Origin: BP-464 sp963825415
GTDB taxonomy: Bacteria > Actinomycetota > Thermoleophilia > Solirubrobacterales > Solirubrobacteraceae
Direction of reading: 5' to 3'
NCBI GenBank assembly: GCA_963825415.1
Contig: CAWGTD010000009.1
Span: 124,001 to 188,000, forward strand
Length of the DNA stretch: 64,000 bases
Positions 25,420 to 34,207 of this stretch are shown piece by piece. Position 1 is the first letter of the stretch, and the number at the start of each line of letters is the position of its first letter. Both the position numbers and the translations under genes were made by a program. Under the pieces are notes generated by a model. It made no database searches. It saw only the letters and a program-made list of their open reading frames with translations, and was not told the DNA's origin.

Positions 25420-27072
25420 GACTGCGGCTCGAGCGGACCGCCGTGGCCGACGCGGGGATCCATCTGGCCCGCGTTCGGATGGATCTCGGCGGCGATGTCG
25501 TGGTCGAAGATCGCCATCCCGAGGTGGTCGCCGATGTCGACCATCTTGACCGGGTGCATCGACGCGGGCAGGCGCTGCACCCAGCTCGGCGAGAAGCCCG
25601 CGGCCGCAAGCGCCGACTGATCGACGAGCAGGAACGACCGGATCCCTGGCCGCGGCGCGTAGGCCTGATCGACGTAGTGCAGGTACATCGCGCAGATCTC
25701 GAGCGCTCCGTTGATCGTGCAGGTCCCCGCCGGCGTGACGTCGAGCTTGCGACCCGAGTGCAGCGCCAGCGGATAGGCCGTCCAGTAGCTGGCGAACCCG
25801 CGCGTCACGTGCTCGCGCGCGGCCAGGCGCCTCGATCTGCGAGAACAGCGCCGAGCGCGAGAGGTCGTGCTCGATCGGCAGGACCTTGGGCTCCTTGGCG
25901 ACGAACAACCCGGCGGTCAGCAGCGCCAGCACGCTTGCGGCCGCGGCCAGCGCCCAGCGCCCGCGCCGCAGGATGCCGAGCGGCGCGAGCGTCGCCGCCG
26001 CGGCCAGCGGGACTCCGTAGAGGTAACGCTGTGATGCCGCCCCGGCCAGCCCGCCCGTCGTCGTCAGCCAGAAGGCCACCACGTAGCCGGCCAGAGCGGT
26101 CAGCCAGAACGCGGCCCAGACCGCCCGCTGCAGGTCGCGCGACTGGTCGGCAGCGGGGGCATCGCCTTCGCCGCGCCGCCCCAGCGACCGCACGAGCACC
26201 ACGGCTCCGGCCACGAGCGCGACCGCGAGGAGCAGGGCGCCGAGGTCGCCGGCCAGGCGGCCGCTGCCGACCGGGCTCGCCCACAGCTGGCGGCATGCCT
26301 CGACGACCCCGTCGAACGCGTCGCCGAGCTCGTCGAGCCCGATCAGCTTGACCGGGAAGTCCTGGCGCAGGTAGCCGGCAGAGCGGGCCAGCGATGCCAC
26401 CCAGACCGCAAGCCCCCACGTGGCCGCCCCGCCGACCAGGAACGCGCCCGCCATCGCCCAGCGCCGCCGCCAGGCGGCGACGACCGCGACGACCGCCAGC
26501 GGCGCAGCGCCGCCGAGCACCGCGAGCTGGTCTCCCGAGCCGGTGATCGCCACCGCGGCGACGGCCGCCACGCCGAGCGCGATCGTCAGGGCATCCGGGC
26601 GGCGGGTGGCGCCGGCCAGCCGCACCGCCGCCAACCCCATCAGCCCGACCGCCCACCACGACGGCGAGCGGCCCGACCACGACGTGTTGTAGATCCACGT
26701 GCCCTGGCCCGCCGCCAGCGCGACGAGCGCGACGACCAACGCCGAGACGTCCGACCACACGCGCCGCGCCTGCCAGGCAACGGCGCCCGCGATCGCCGTC
26801 GTGGCGATCAGCGGCAGCCAGCCCGCGAGCTTGAGCCCACCGGGCAGCGGCCGCAACAGCTGCACGACCCAGAGCCCGCCCCACCAGCCGAGCCGGCCGG
26901 TGACGAGCTGCGCGTCGTCGTAGCGGTGCGCGACGTCGCCCATGACCAGCGGCGCCGAGAGGTCCGAGTTCGCGTGGACGACCGCGAGCAGCATCTGGGC
27001 GCTGGCCAGCAGTGCCAGCAGCAGCAGCCCGAGGACCGCGAGCAGCGCGAGCTGTGGCCTGCCGAGTCTCAG
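25416..27072 (-). CDS. Polytopic membrane protein (GT39/ArnT-like topology), one apparent frameshift
   Basis: About 10 transmembrane segments and a soluble C-terminal domain. The membrane part runs from near 27072 (a CTG overlapping the glyoxalase stop as CTGA; the first ATG at 26994 would cut into the first helix) to about 25830. There the frame fails; skipping one base (extra C near 25828) continues IEA-LAAREHVTRGFASYWTAYPL to the stop at 25416, giving a C-terminal domain with CTINGALEICAMYLHYVD and IFDHDIAAEI. The architecture resembles lipid-linked-sugar glycosyltransferases, but no catalytic motif is certain. Likely an assembly indel. Confidence 0.65.
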
Positions 27073-27458
27073 CTGGGGTTCGGCGCGTAGCGGTGGTGCA
27101 GGTCCAGGACGTTGCCGGCCGGGTCGCGGAACATGGCCTGATTGCAGACGCCGCTGTCGATGATCTCGCCGATGAACTCGACGCCCTGTCCCTTCAGCTG
27201 CTCGCGGGCGGCGGCGACGTCGTCGACCTGGAACGCGATCGGCAGGCTGTGCGGGCGGAACTCCTGCCCGAACGCGGTGGGATCCATGACGGCCACCGTG
27301 AGGTCGCCCGCCTGGAACTCGGCGCCCGGCAGGTCGCCCCAGCGCTTGCCGGCCGGCAGGCCGAGCACCTCGCCGTAGAAGCGCACGGACTCCTCGAAGT
27401 CCTTGGCCGGGACCGTCACGAAGTCGACGCCGGTGATGAGGGCTGCGGTGGTGTTCAT
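27069..27458 (-). CDS. Glyoxalase/bleomycin-resistance fold (VOC) protein
   Basis: 129 residues from ATG 27458. Paired beta-alpha-beta-beta-beta modules: VDFVTVPAKDFEESVRFYGEVLGLP, then IAFQVDDVAAAREQLKGQGVEFIGE and MFRDPAGNVLDLHHRY. Metal-ligand positions are only partly clear. Function within VOC (dioxygenase, isomerase, antibiotic binding) is open. Stop overlaps the likely start of the membrane-protein gene, so the two form an operon. Confidence 0.88.
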   Translation of the reverse strand: MNTTAALITGVDFVTVPAKDFEESVRFYGEVLGLPAGKRWGDLPGAEFQAGDLTVAVMDPTAFGQEFRPHSLPIAFQVDDVAAAREQLKGQGVEFIGEIIDSGVCNQAMFRDPAGNVLDLHHRYAPNPS

Positions 27459-27496
27459 GGCTCGAACGTTGTCACAGGCCGCCACGCTCGGTCCGT

Positions 27497-27526
27497 TTGA
27501 CTTCGCTCTCGACGCACGGATACGTT
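27497..27526 (+). promoter_or_regulatory. Putative sigma-70-type promoter of the secreted protein gene
   Basis: -35 TTGACT at 27497-27502, 18-bp spacer, -10 TACGTT at 27521-27526. It is followed by a strong ribosome site (AAGGAGGAGG) ending just before ATG 27607. Confidence 0.5.
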
Positions 27527-27606
27527 CGGACGACCGCGGGGGAGGCTGCCGACGGCACGGTCCGCACGACGGGGAGCCGTTCCGACAATTCAAGGAGGAG
27601 GTCGGT

Positions 27607-28312
27607 ATGCGCAGGTTTGCCGTTGCCGGGCTGTTGGTCTCTCTGCTCTCCCTGATCGGTGCCGGATCCGCCATGGCGGCGACGACCACCGTGACGGGCA
27701 CCTACGCGGGCACCACGTCGGTGTCCGGCGGGTGCTTCGACGTCGGCCCGTTCGTGTGGAACGGGACCCAATGTGACTTCGACGGAACCGGGTACATGAC
27801 CGGCACGACCGGGACCGGCGATCCGTGGGTCGCCGGCTACCAGGCGCATCTGGACGTGGACCCCCAACGATGGCTGCACGCCCGTCACGGGCGACGTCTG
27901 GTTCGCGCCCGGATGGGTGGACCCGCAGGTCGGCGCGCCGGCGGACGGCGTCTGGTCGCGATCCTCGGCCCCGGAAGCCAGATTTGCTTCAACGGGTTCA
28001 GCATCTTCACCCCGTCGACCATCCATCTCGTGGGCACGGTCTCCGGCATGGGCATCGGTCCGTGGCAGGACGCCAGCGGGACGTTCACGCGTGACGGGAC
28101 GATCACCCCGGTCGTCGACCACGGCGTCGACAACGGGACCTTCTCGGTCACGTACACCGTGCCGGACCCGCCGCCTCCGCGCGGCCACGTCGGCCGACCA
28201 GTGCAAGAAGAACGGCTGGCAGACCTACGGGATCTTCAAGAACCAGGGTGACTGCGTGAGCTACGTCGCCACCCACGGCAAGAACGAGCCGGGCAAGAAC
28301 AACCCCAAGTAG
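27607..28312 (+). pseudogene. Secreted protein with C-terminal Cys-Trp motif, three apparent frameshifts
   Basis: Signal peptide MRRFAVAGLLVSLLSLIGAGSAMA at the start, behind a clear ribosome site. The first frame runs to about 27864, where a C5 run breaks it. A +1 frame then gives NDGCTPVTGDVWFAPGW; a -1 shift near 27955 restores the first frame (ILGPGSQICFNGFSIF); a +1 shift near 28175 gives the C-terminal ADQCKKNGWQTYG...FKNQGDCVSYVATHG. That last motif recurs in many secreted actinobacterial proteins, which shows that the intended product ends at 28312. Probably one intact gene with sequence errors, otherwise a decaying gene. Function unknown. Confidence 0.65.
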
Positions 28313-28319
28313 ACGGCGC

Positions 28320-29486
28320 TCAGCGAGCCGCGAGGACGAGCACTGCGTAATCGTCCCGCGGCTCGCCGCCGCCGAGGTCCGCGACGATCGCGGCGACGGC
28401 GTCGGCGATCTGCTCGGCACTGCCCGGAGGGTTTCCGGCCAGCGCGCTCGCGAGCTCGTCGACGCCCAGCTGGCGGGCGGGCGCGCCGGAGTCGAGCACC
28501 CCGTCGGTGTAGAGCACCAGCGCCTCGCCCGGCCGTAGGAGCACCTCGCTGTCCGCGTATTCGATATCGGGGAAGGCGCCGCACGGCGGCCCGCCCGGAG
28601 GAATCCGTTCGACCGATCCGTCGACGCGCAGGACGAGTGGATCGGGCTGGCCAGCGCAGGCGACGCGCACGTCGAGGCCGTCCTCCACCAGACGCGCGCA
28701 AGCGCACGCGGCGGTGGCGAAGCGGGCGATCTCGTCGTGGCTGTCCGGCTCGTCCGCGCGCTCGAGGATCTCCTCGCTCAGCAGCGACAGAAGCCGGCCG
28801 GGACACGCGGCGCGCGACGCCTCCGCCCGCAGCGTGAACCGCGCCATGGCGGTCAGCGCGGCCGCCTCCGGGCCCTTGCCGCAAACGTCGCCGACAACCA
28901 CGAGCCACTCGCCGTTCTGGATCTCGAACGCGTCGTAGAAGTCTCCGCCGATCTCGAACCGCTCGCCCGCGGCCTCGTAGCGCGCGGCCATGCTCGCGCC
29001 CGGGATCTCGGGCAGCCTGCGTGGGAGCAGTGCGCGCTGCAGCGTGCCGACGATGCGGCGCTCCTCGCGCAGCTCGGCCTCCAGCGAGGCCTGGCGGCGC
29101 ACCTGGGCGTCCTTGCGATCGGTGATGTCGATCGCGACACCGCCGACTCCGGCGATGTGGCCGTCGGCGTCGCGCAGCGGATAGAAGCTCTCCAGCGTCG
29201 TCCGCGGCCCCGGCCGCGCCGCGATCGGCTCGTCGATCTCGACGTTGACCACGGGCGCGCCGCGGAGCACGCGCGACATCAGCGGAACCAGCAGCGGTGC
29301 CAGCTCCGGGACCACATCCTCCGGGCGCCGGCCGACGTGCGCGCCGGCAGGAACACCGTTGAGCTCGGCGATGGCGTCGTTGACCACCACGTAGCGCAGC
29401 TCGGTGTCCAGCAGCGCGAGCCCGACGGGGGAATCGGCGAAGAGACCGAAGAGGAGGGCGGCGATGCCCTCGGTCTGTTGGATCAA
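28320..29486 (-). CDS. PAS-domain SpoIIE-type serine phosphatase (RsbU-like)
   Basis: 388 residues. The N-terminal PAS domain (residues 10-125) is FADSPVGLALLDTELRYVVVNDAIAELNG, ending GVAIDITDRK. A short coiled linker (ASLEAELREERRIVGTLQRALLP) precedes a PP2C-SpoIIE domain with metal-site motifs GGDFYDAF and VVGDVCGKGPEAAALTA, and LVLYTDGVLD. It would dephosphorylate an anti-sigma antagonist in a partner-switching cascade; no partner genes lie nearby. Confidence 0.92.
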   Translation of the reverse strand: MIQQTEGIAALLFGLFADSPVGLALLDTELRYVVVNDAIAELNGVPAGAHVGRRPEDVVPELAPLLVPLMSRVLRGAPVVNVEIDEPIAARPGPRTTLESFYPLRDADGHIAGVGGVAIDITDRKDAQVRRQASLEAELREERRIVGTLQRALLPRRLPEIPGASMAARYEAAGERFEIGGDFYDAFEIQNGEWLVVVGDVCGKGPEAAALTAMARFTLRAEASRAACPGRLLSLLSEEILERADEPDSHDEIARFATAACACARLVEDGLDVRVACAGQPDPLVLRVDGSVERIPPGGPPCGAFPDIEYADSEVLLRPGEALVLYTDGVLDSGAPARQLGVDELASALAGNPPGSAEQIADAVAAIVADLGGGEPRDDYAVLVLAAR

Positions 29487-29567
29487 GTAGTGCCTGGCAA
29501 ACCGGGAGGGGGAGGGGTCTGGCGATCGTAACCCGGCGGCACGGTCCGCGAGCGATATTTCTGCGGC

Positions 29568-29573
29568 TAGAGT
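29568..29573 (+). promoter_or_regulatory. -10-like element of tRNA-Leu(CAG)
   Basis: TAGAGT, 9 nt before the tRNA 5' end, the same position as at other tRNAs in the window. Confidence 0.45.
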
Positions 29574-29582
29574 TGGCCGCGC

Positions 29583-29666
<84 letters not shown>

Positions 29667-29677
29667 TCGCCCGTTGG

Positions 29678-29683
29678 TACCCT
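29678..29683 (+). promoter_or_regulatory. -10-like element of tRNA-Glu
   Basis: TACCCT, 13 nt before the tRNA-Glu 5' end; identical hexamer to the one before tRNA-Pro. Confidence 0.45.
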
Positions 29684-29696
29684 CACGCCTCCCCGA

Positions 29697-29769
29697 GCCG
29701 CCATCGTCTAGGGGACTAGGACGCCGCCCTCTCACGGCGGAAACCGGGGTTCGAATCCCCGTGGCGGTA
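29697..29769 (+). tRNA. tRNA-Glu (anticodon CTC)
   Basis: Acceptor GCCGCCA pairs with TGGCGGT (first pair G-U), discriminator A. Anticodon stem CCGCC/GGCGG with loop CTCTCAC. T-loop TTCGAAT in a CGGGG/CCCCG stem. Followed by a terminator hairpin. Confidence 0.97.
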
Positions 29770-29775
29770 CTGGAT

Positions 29776-29800
29776 CGGCCCCGTGTTTGCGGGGCCGTTC
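29776..29800 (+). terminator. Terminator hairpin after tRNA-Glu
   Basis: Stem CGGCCCCG / CGGGGCCG with loop TGTTTG, followed by TTC. Located 6 nt after the tRNA. Confidence 0.65.
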
Positions 29801-29822
29801 GCGTTCCTGCCCCGGCGATCCC

Positions 29823-30414
29823 CTAGGGGTGGTTGGCCGCCGCCTGCGAGGCGGGCGTCGCTGAGGGCGATGTCGGTGCCGCCCGGCAGCGCGAGGTCGT
29901 TGACGAACGCCGGGCAGCGCTCGTAGGAGGACCAATAGGTCATGCCGGTGCCGAGCGCCTCGTCCGCCCCGCGCAGCAGCGAGCACGTGACCCGCTCGCC
30001 GAGCGTGTGGGAGACGTTGAAGAAGTAGTTGTCGTTGCCGATCGGGTCGACCGGGTTGTCGCACGTCTGGCCCATGGAGACCAGGCACGCCTGGATCTGG
30101 TCGGCGAAGTCCCGGGTGAGCAGGGTGCCGCGGATGGGCTCTGGATACGCCCCGACCGGGGCGATGATGTAGCCGAGCTGATCGTCGGCCAGGCCGGCGG
30201 TCATGAACCCGCCGGGGCGGATGCCCTTGACGGTGTCGCGGACCCTCAGCGCGATCTGCGGGTAGATCTCGCCGGGCACGCTGGAGAGCAGCACGTCGCC
30301 GATGCGGGCGGTGCCCGTGATCGTGCCGATCACGTTGCCCGTCTGCCAGGGAGGCAGCGAGGAGCGGTTGAACGGCAATCCGCTGATCGCCCCGACCTCG
30401 GGGCCGACCGTCAT
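29823..30414 (-). CDS. C-terminal fragment related to neutral ceramidase-type secreted protein, possibly truncated
   Basis: From ATG 30414, about 195 residues: FNRSSLPPWQTGNVIGTITG, LLSSVPGEIYPQIALRV, GFMTAGLADDQLGYIIAP and DNYFFNVSHTLGERVTC. These blocks resemble the C-terminal half of neutral/alkaline ceramidase-like proteins, whose catalytic N-terminal part is missing. No signal peptide is seen. The uninterrupted frame would run antisense into tRNA-Glu to 29716; a +1 shift near 29850 gives a natural end (SDARLA-AAANHP, stop 29823-29825). It is either a 5'-truncated pseudogene or a small domain protein. Divergent from the lipoprotein gene. Confidence 0.55.
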
Positions 30415-30502
30415 GGCGCCAGCGTAGAGCGAACAGGAGCGTTTACAAAGCCGTTGAGCGTTCCCGCGGCTGTACTCCGGCGGCCGCGGGTAACAAGCCC
30501 GC

Positions 30503-30919
30503 GTGCGTCGCTGCGTCGGGTTCGCTTTGGGGCTGGCCGCGGTCGTAGTCGCTGGGTGCGGTGGGCCGATCACCGACGACGAGCTCCAGCGCGGCGTCGA
30601 GACGTTGGGCGCCACGGCGGCGGAGGGCCGGCTTGTCGCGCTCGACGCCGTCGAGGACCGCACGAAGGTCACGTTCGTGCGCGTCGAGGCGCGCGACCTC
30701 GCCGAGGAGGCCGACCACGAGGCGCAGAAGCTCCACGACGCGGAGGCCAAGCCCGGCAACGCCGAGGTCAAAGCCGATGCGGTGAAGCTCGCCAAGGAGA
30801 TCAGCTCGGTGCTCGGCGATCTCGAGGTCGCCCCGGCCGACCGCCAGGTCGCACGGCAGGTCGCAGACCGTCTGGACGCCCTCACCAAGCAGGCCGACAA
30901 CCTGACGGGCGAGCTGTGA
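30503..30919 (+). CDS. Small lipoprotein, unknown function
   Basis: 138 residues from GTG 30503. Signal peptide II with lipobox VVVAGC near residue 19. The mature part is strongly charged and helical (DLAEEADHEAQKLHDAEAKP, ADRQVARQVADRLDALTKQADNL), probably coiled-coil. Its stop overlaps the Nramp-like gene start (GTGA), so the two are translationally coupled and may act together at the membrane. Confidence 0.8.
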   Translation: MRRCVGFALGLAAVVVAGCGGPITDDELQRGVETLGATAAEGRLVALDAVEDRTKVTFVRVEARDLAEEADHEAQKLHDAEAKPGNAEVKADAVKLAKEISSVLGDLEVAPADRQVARQVADRLDALTKQADNLTGEL

Positions 30920-32130
30920 AGAAGCTCCTCCAGATCGCGCTGGGGATCATCGCCGCGATCGGCGGTTACGTCGACATCGGCGACCTCGTCTTCAACGTGC
31001 AGGCGGGCGCGCGGTTCGGCTACCAGCTGCTCTGGGCGATCCCGCTCGGGGTGGTGGGGATCATGGTGTTCGCCGAGATGTCGGGCCGCGTGGCGGCGGT
31101 CGCGAAGAAGGCGAACTTCGAGCTGGTCAAGGAGCGCTACGGGCCCCGCCTGGCGCTGGCCACGCTCGTCGCGTCGCTGGTGCTGACCTTCCTGACGCTG
31201 GCCGCCGAGCTCGGCGGCGTGGGCCTGGCGCTGACGCTGTTCTTCGACGGCCCGGAACAGACGTTCATGTTCATCGGGGCGGTCGTGCTGGGGTTGGCCT
31301 GCTGGTTCTTGTCCTTCGACGCGATCGAGCGGATCTTCGGCTACGGCGGGCTCGCGCTGCTCGTCTACGTGGTCGCCGCCGTGCACTTCGAGCCCGACTG
31401 GGGGCGGCTGGGCGACGGCTTGGTGCCGACGGCGCAGGGCTCGACGCTCTACTGGTACTTCGCGGTCGGCCTGGTCGCGGCGGCCTTCATGCCGTACGAG
31501 ATCTACTTCTATTCGTCGGGGGCGCGCGAGGAGGGCTGGACGGAGAAGGATCTCGGGGTCAACCGGGCCAACGCGGTCATCGGCTACGCGCTCGGCGGAT
31601 CGCTGGCGGTCGGCCTTCTGGTGACCGCAGCCCAGGTGTTCAACCCGCTGGGGATCGATCCGAGCCACCTGGGGACCGTCGTCCTCGCGGCGCAGAACGC
31701 CTTCGGCGAGACCGGGCTGGTCATCGCCATCATCGGCGTCCTGTTCGCCGTCGGCGGGGCGGCGATCGACACGTGCTTCTCGGCTGCCTACAACCTCGCC
31801 CAGTACAACGGCTGGGAGTGGGGCAAGAAGGCCGGCCGGCCCCGCCGGTGGACCATGACGTGGCTCGGCCTGCTCATCGGCGGCTACGCGGTCGTCGCCA
31901 CAGGGATCGATCCGATCGAGCTGACCGAGTACGCCGTCGTGCTGTCGGTGATCGCGCTGCCGCTGACCTACCTGCCGATCCTGCTGGTGGCCGGCGACCG
32001 GGAGGTCATGGGCGAGCACGCAAACGGCCTGCTGTCCAGGACCCTCGGGTGGTTCTACTTCGGCGTCATCTGCGTCCTGACGGTCACCGCGCCCGTCCTC
32101 CTGATCGCCACCAACGGCGGCGGGGGATGA
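30916..32130 (+). CDS. Divergent Nramp-related transporter with altered metal motifs
   Basis: 404 residues, about 11 transmembrane helices in an Nramp/LeuT-like order. The first helix carries GGYVDIGDLVFNVQAGARFG, where true Nramps have DPGN. Helix 6 carries MPYEIYFYSSGAREEGW, where Nramps have a MPH-type motif. The AGARFGYQLLWAI block after helix 1 and the helix-6 region still identify the family. With Asn and Met/His ligands replaced, transition-metal transport is doubtful; other Nramp-related groups carry Mg2+ or Al3+, or the substrate may be unknown. Coupled to the upstream lipoprotein. Confidence 0.78.
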   Translation: MKKLLQIALGIIAAIGGYVDIGDLVFNVQAGARFGYQLLWAIPLGVVGIMVFAEMSGRVAAVAKKANFELVKERYGPRLALATLVASLVLTFLTLAAELGGVGLALTLFFDGPEQTFMFIGAVVLGLACWFLSFDAIERIFGYGGLALLVYVVAAVHFEPDWGRLGDGLVPTAQGSTLYWYFAVGLVAAAFMPYEIYFYSSGAREEGWTEKDLGVNRANAVIGYALGGSLAVGLLVTAAQVFNPLGIDPSHLGTVVLAAQNAFGETGLVIAIIGVLFAVGGAAIDTCFSAAYNLAQYNGWEWGKKAGRPRRWTMTWLGLLIGGYAVVATGIDPIELTEYAVVLSVIALPLTYLPILLVAGDREVMGEHANGLLSRTLGWFYFGVICVLTVTAPVLLIATNGGGG

Positions 32131-32151
32131 CCCTCTGGATACGCTGACCCG

Positions 32152-33393
32152 GTGGAGCGCGTCACGACGGAGGCGGCTCGGCCGGCGGCGACCGACGGCT
32201 CCGAGGCGCAGGACGAGCTGGCCGGGCTGCGAGCGACGATCGAGACACTCGCGGCGTTCGAGCGCGGCGCCACGTCGGAGGGCGAGCGGCGCGCCGCCGA
32301 GTGGATCGCGGAGCGGCTGAACGAGCTCGGCGCCGTCGCGCGGGTCGAGGAGGAGCGCGCGTTCACGAGCTGGGCCGGGGCGCTGGCCGGTCTCAGCGCG
32401 GCGGGAGCCGTGGCCGGTGTCGCAGGGCTGGCGGGCCGCGGGCGCAGCCGGATCGCCGCAGCCATCGCGGCCGTAGCGGGCGCAGCGATCGCCGACGACA
32501 TCTCCAACGGCCCGCGCCTGGCGCGACGGGCGACGATGACCCAGCAGCCGACCTGGAACGTGGTCGGCGAGGTCGGGCCCAACGACGCGCCGCGTACCGT
32601 GGTCGTGCTCGCCCATCACGACGCGGCCCCGACTGGCCGGATCTTCGACCAGAGCTTCCAGCGCTGGCTCGGCAGCCGGTTCCCCGGGATCGTCGAGCGC
32701 GTCGACACCGCGCTGCCGCTGTGGTGGCCGGTCGTGGGCGGGCCGGCCGCGGTCGCCTACGGCGCTGCGCGCGGGCGGCGCGGCGCGACCGCCACGGGCC
32801 TCTTCCTCTGCGCGGGCTCCGTCGCCGCCTTCGCCGACATCGCCCGCAGCCCGATCGTCCCCGGCGCAAACGACAACCTGACCGCCGTCGCGGCGTTGCT
32901 GGCGCTCGCGGCGCGGCTGCGCGCGCAGCCCGAGCCCGGCGTGCGCGTGCTGCTCGTTTCGTGCGGCTCGGAGGAGACGCTGCAGGGCGGCATCCACGGC
33001 TTCGCGGCCCGGCACTTCGACTCGCTCGACCGCGAGCGGACCTCGTTCGTCAACCTCGACACGCTTGGCTCCCCGCGTCTCGTTCTGCTCGAGGGCGAAG
33101 GGCCGCTCGTGATGGAGGACTACACCGACCGCACGTTCCGCGACCTCGTGGCGCGCGCGGCCGAACGGGCGGGCGTGCGGATGCGGCGCGGCATGCGCGC
33201 TCGGTCGAGCACGGACGCCGTGATACCGAGCCGAGCGCGCTTCCCCACGGCCACACTGACGTCGGTCGATCGCAACAAGCTGCTGTCGAACTACCACCTG
33301 ATGACCGATACGCCCGAGAACGTCGACTACCGGACCGTCCTCGACGCGATCGCGGTCACCGAGGCGGTCATCCGCGACGCCGATGGAACCTGA
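32152..33393 (+). CDS. M28-family (aminopeptidase Y/S type) membrane-associated metallopeptidase
   Basis: 413 residues from GTG 32152. Two hydrophobic segments (residues about 75-100 and 205-240) are inserted in the fold. Zinc-site elements: VVVLAHHDAAP, GANDNLTAVAALLALA, SCGSEE (catalytic and zinc Glu), VNLDTLGSP, and NYHLMTDTPENV near the end. Complete. The broken gene at the left edge of the window appears to be a paralog. Overlaps the next gene by 11 bp. Confidence 0.85.
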   Translation: MERVTTEAARPAATDGSEAQDELAGLRATIETLAAFERGATSEGERRAAEWIAERLNELGAVARVEEERAFTSWAGALAGLSAAGAVAGVAGLAGRGRSRIAAAIAAVAGAAIADDISNGPRLARRATMTQQPTWNVVGEVGPNDAPRTVVVLAHHDAAPTGRIFDQSFQRWLGSRFPGIVERVDTALPLWWPVVGGPAAVAYGAARGRRGATATGLFLCAGSVAAFADIARSPIVPGANDNLTAVAALLALAARLRAQPEPGVRVLLVSCGSEETLQGGIHGFAARHFDSLDRERTSFVNLDTLGSPRLVLLEGEGPLVMEDYTDRTFRDLVARAAERAGVRMRRGMRARSSTDAVIPSRARFPTATLTSVDRNKLLSNYHLMTDTPENVDYRTVLDAIAVTEAVIRDADGT

Positions 33394-34169
33394 CGCCAGC
33401 TTCGTCGCGGCCGACGCCTACGACCAGTTCGTCGGGCGCTACGCGCCGCAGCTCGCGCAGGAGCTGGTCGCGTTCGCCGGCGTCGAGGCCGGGATGCGTG
33501 CGTTGGACGTCGGGTGCGGGCCGGGCGGGCTGACCGCGGTGCTGGCCGACCGGCTCGGTGCGGAGAACGTCTGCGGGGTCGAGCCGTCCGAGCCGTTCGC
33601 GGAGGCGTGCCGCGCGCGCGTGCCCGGCGTCACGGTGCACGTCGGCGCGGCCGAGCTGCTCCCGTTCGACGCGAACTCCTTCGACGTGGCGCTCTCGCAG
33701 CTCGTCGTGAACTTCATGAGCGACCCGCTCGGAGGCGTGCGGGAGATGGCGCGTGTTACGAAGCCCGGCGGCGTGGTCGCCTCGTGCGTCTGGGACTACG
33801 GCGGCGAGATGACGATGCTGCGCGCGTTCTGGGACGCCGCGCGCGAGATCGGCGCGCCAGGAGCGGCTGAGGCCGACGAGGCGAACTTCGCCTGGTGTCG
33901 CGACGGCGAGCTCGGCGAGCTGTGGCGCCAAGCCGGCCTGAGCGACGTCAGGAACGTCGGCGCTCGTCGTCAACGTCCGCTACGCGGACTTCGACGAGCT
34001 CTGGGCACCGTTCCCGCGAGGCATCGGGCCCGCCGGTTCCTTCACCGCCGCGCTCGATCCCGACCGCCGGCAGGCGCTCCGCGACGCATTTCGTGAGCGC
34101 CTCGCCGCGGGGGAGCAAGCCTTCGTGCTTTCCGGCCGCGCATGGGCGGCGCGCGGTACCGTGGCATGA
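33383..34169 (+). CDS. Class I SAM-dependent methyltransferase, one apparent frameshift
   Basis: Motif I is ALDVGCGPGGLTAVLADRLG, motif post-I VCGVEPSE, motif II FDVALSQLVVNFMSDP, and KPGGVVASCVWD. The first frame is good to about 33955, then degenerates to Arg-rich sequence. A +1 frame from 33960 continues ALVVNVRYADFDELWAPF...GPAGSFTAAL and ends ...SGRAWAARGTVA at TGA 34167-34169. That tail is typical of UbiE/Methyltransf_11 enzymes, so the reconstructed protein is about 261 residues. Substrate unknown. Confidence 0.75.
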
Positions 34170-34207
34170 GCTTTGTCGGTCCGTTCCCCAGACAGGAGTC
34201 GCCCCGG

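Noticed and set aside
29716..33297. Very long minus-strand open frame (about 1190 codons)
   Set aside because: It is a shadow of the Nramp-like and M28 genes, composed mostly of Arg/Ala/Asp repeats; only its last part (from ATG 30414) carries real protein sequence.
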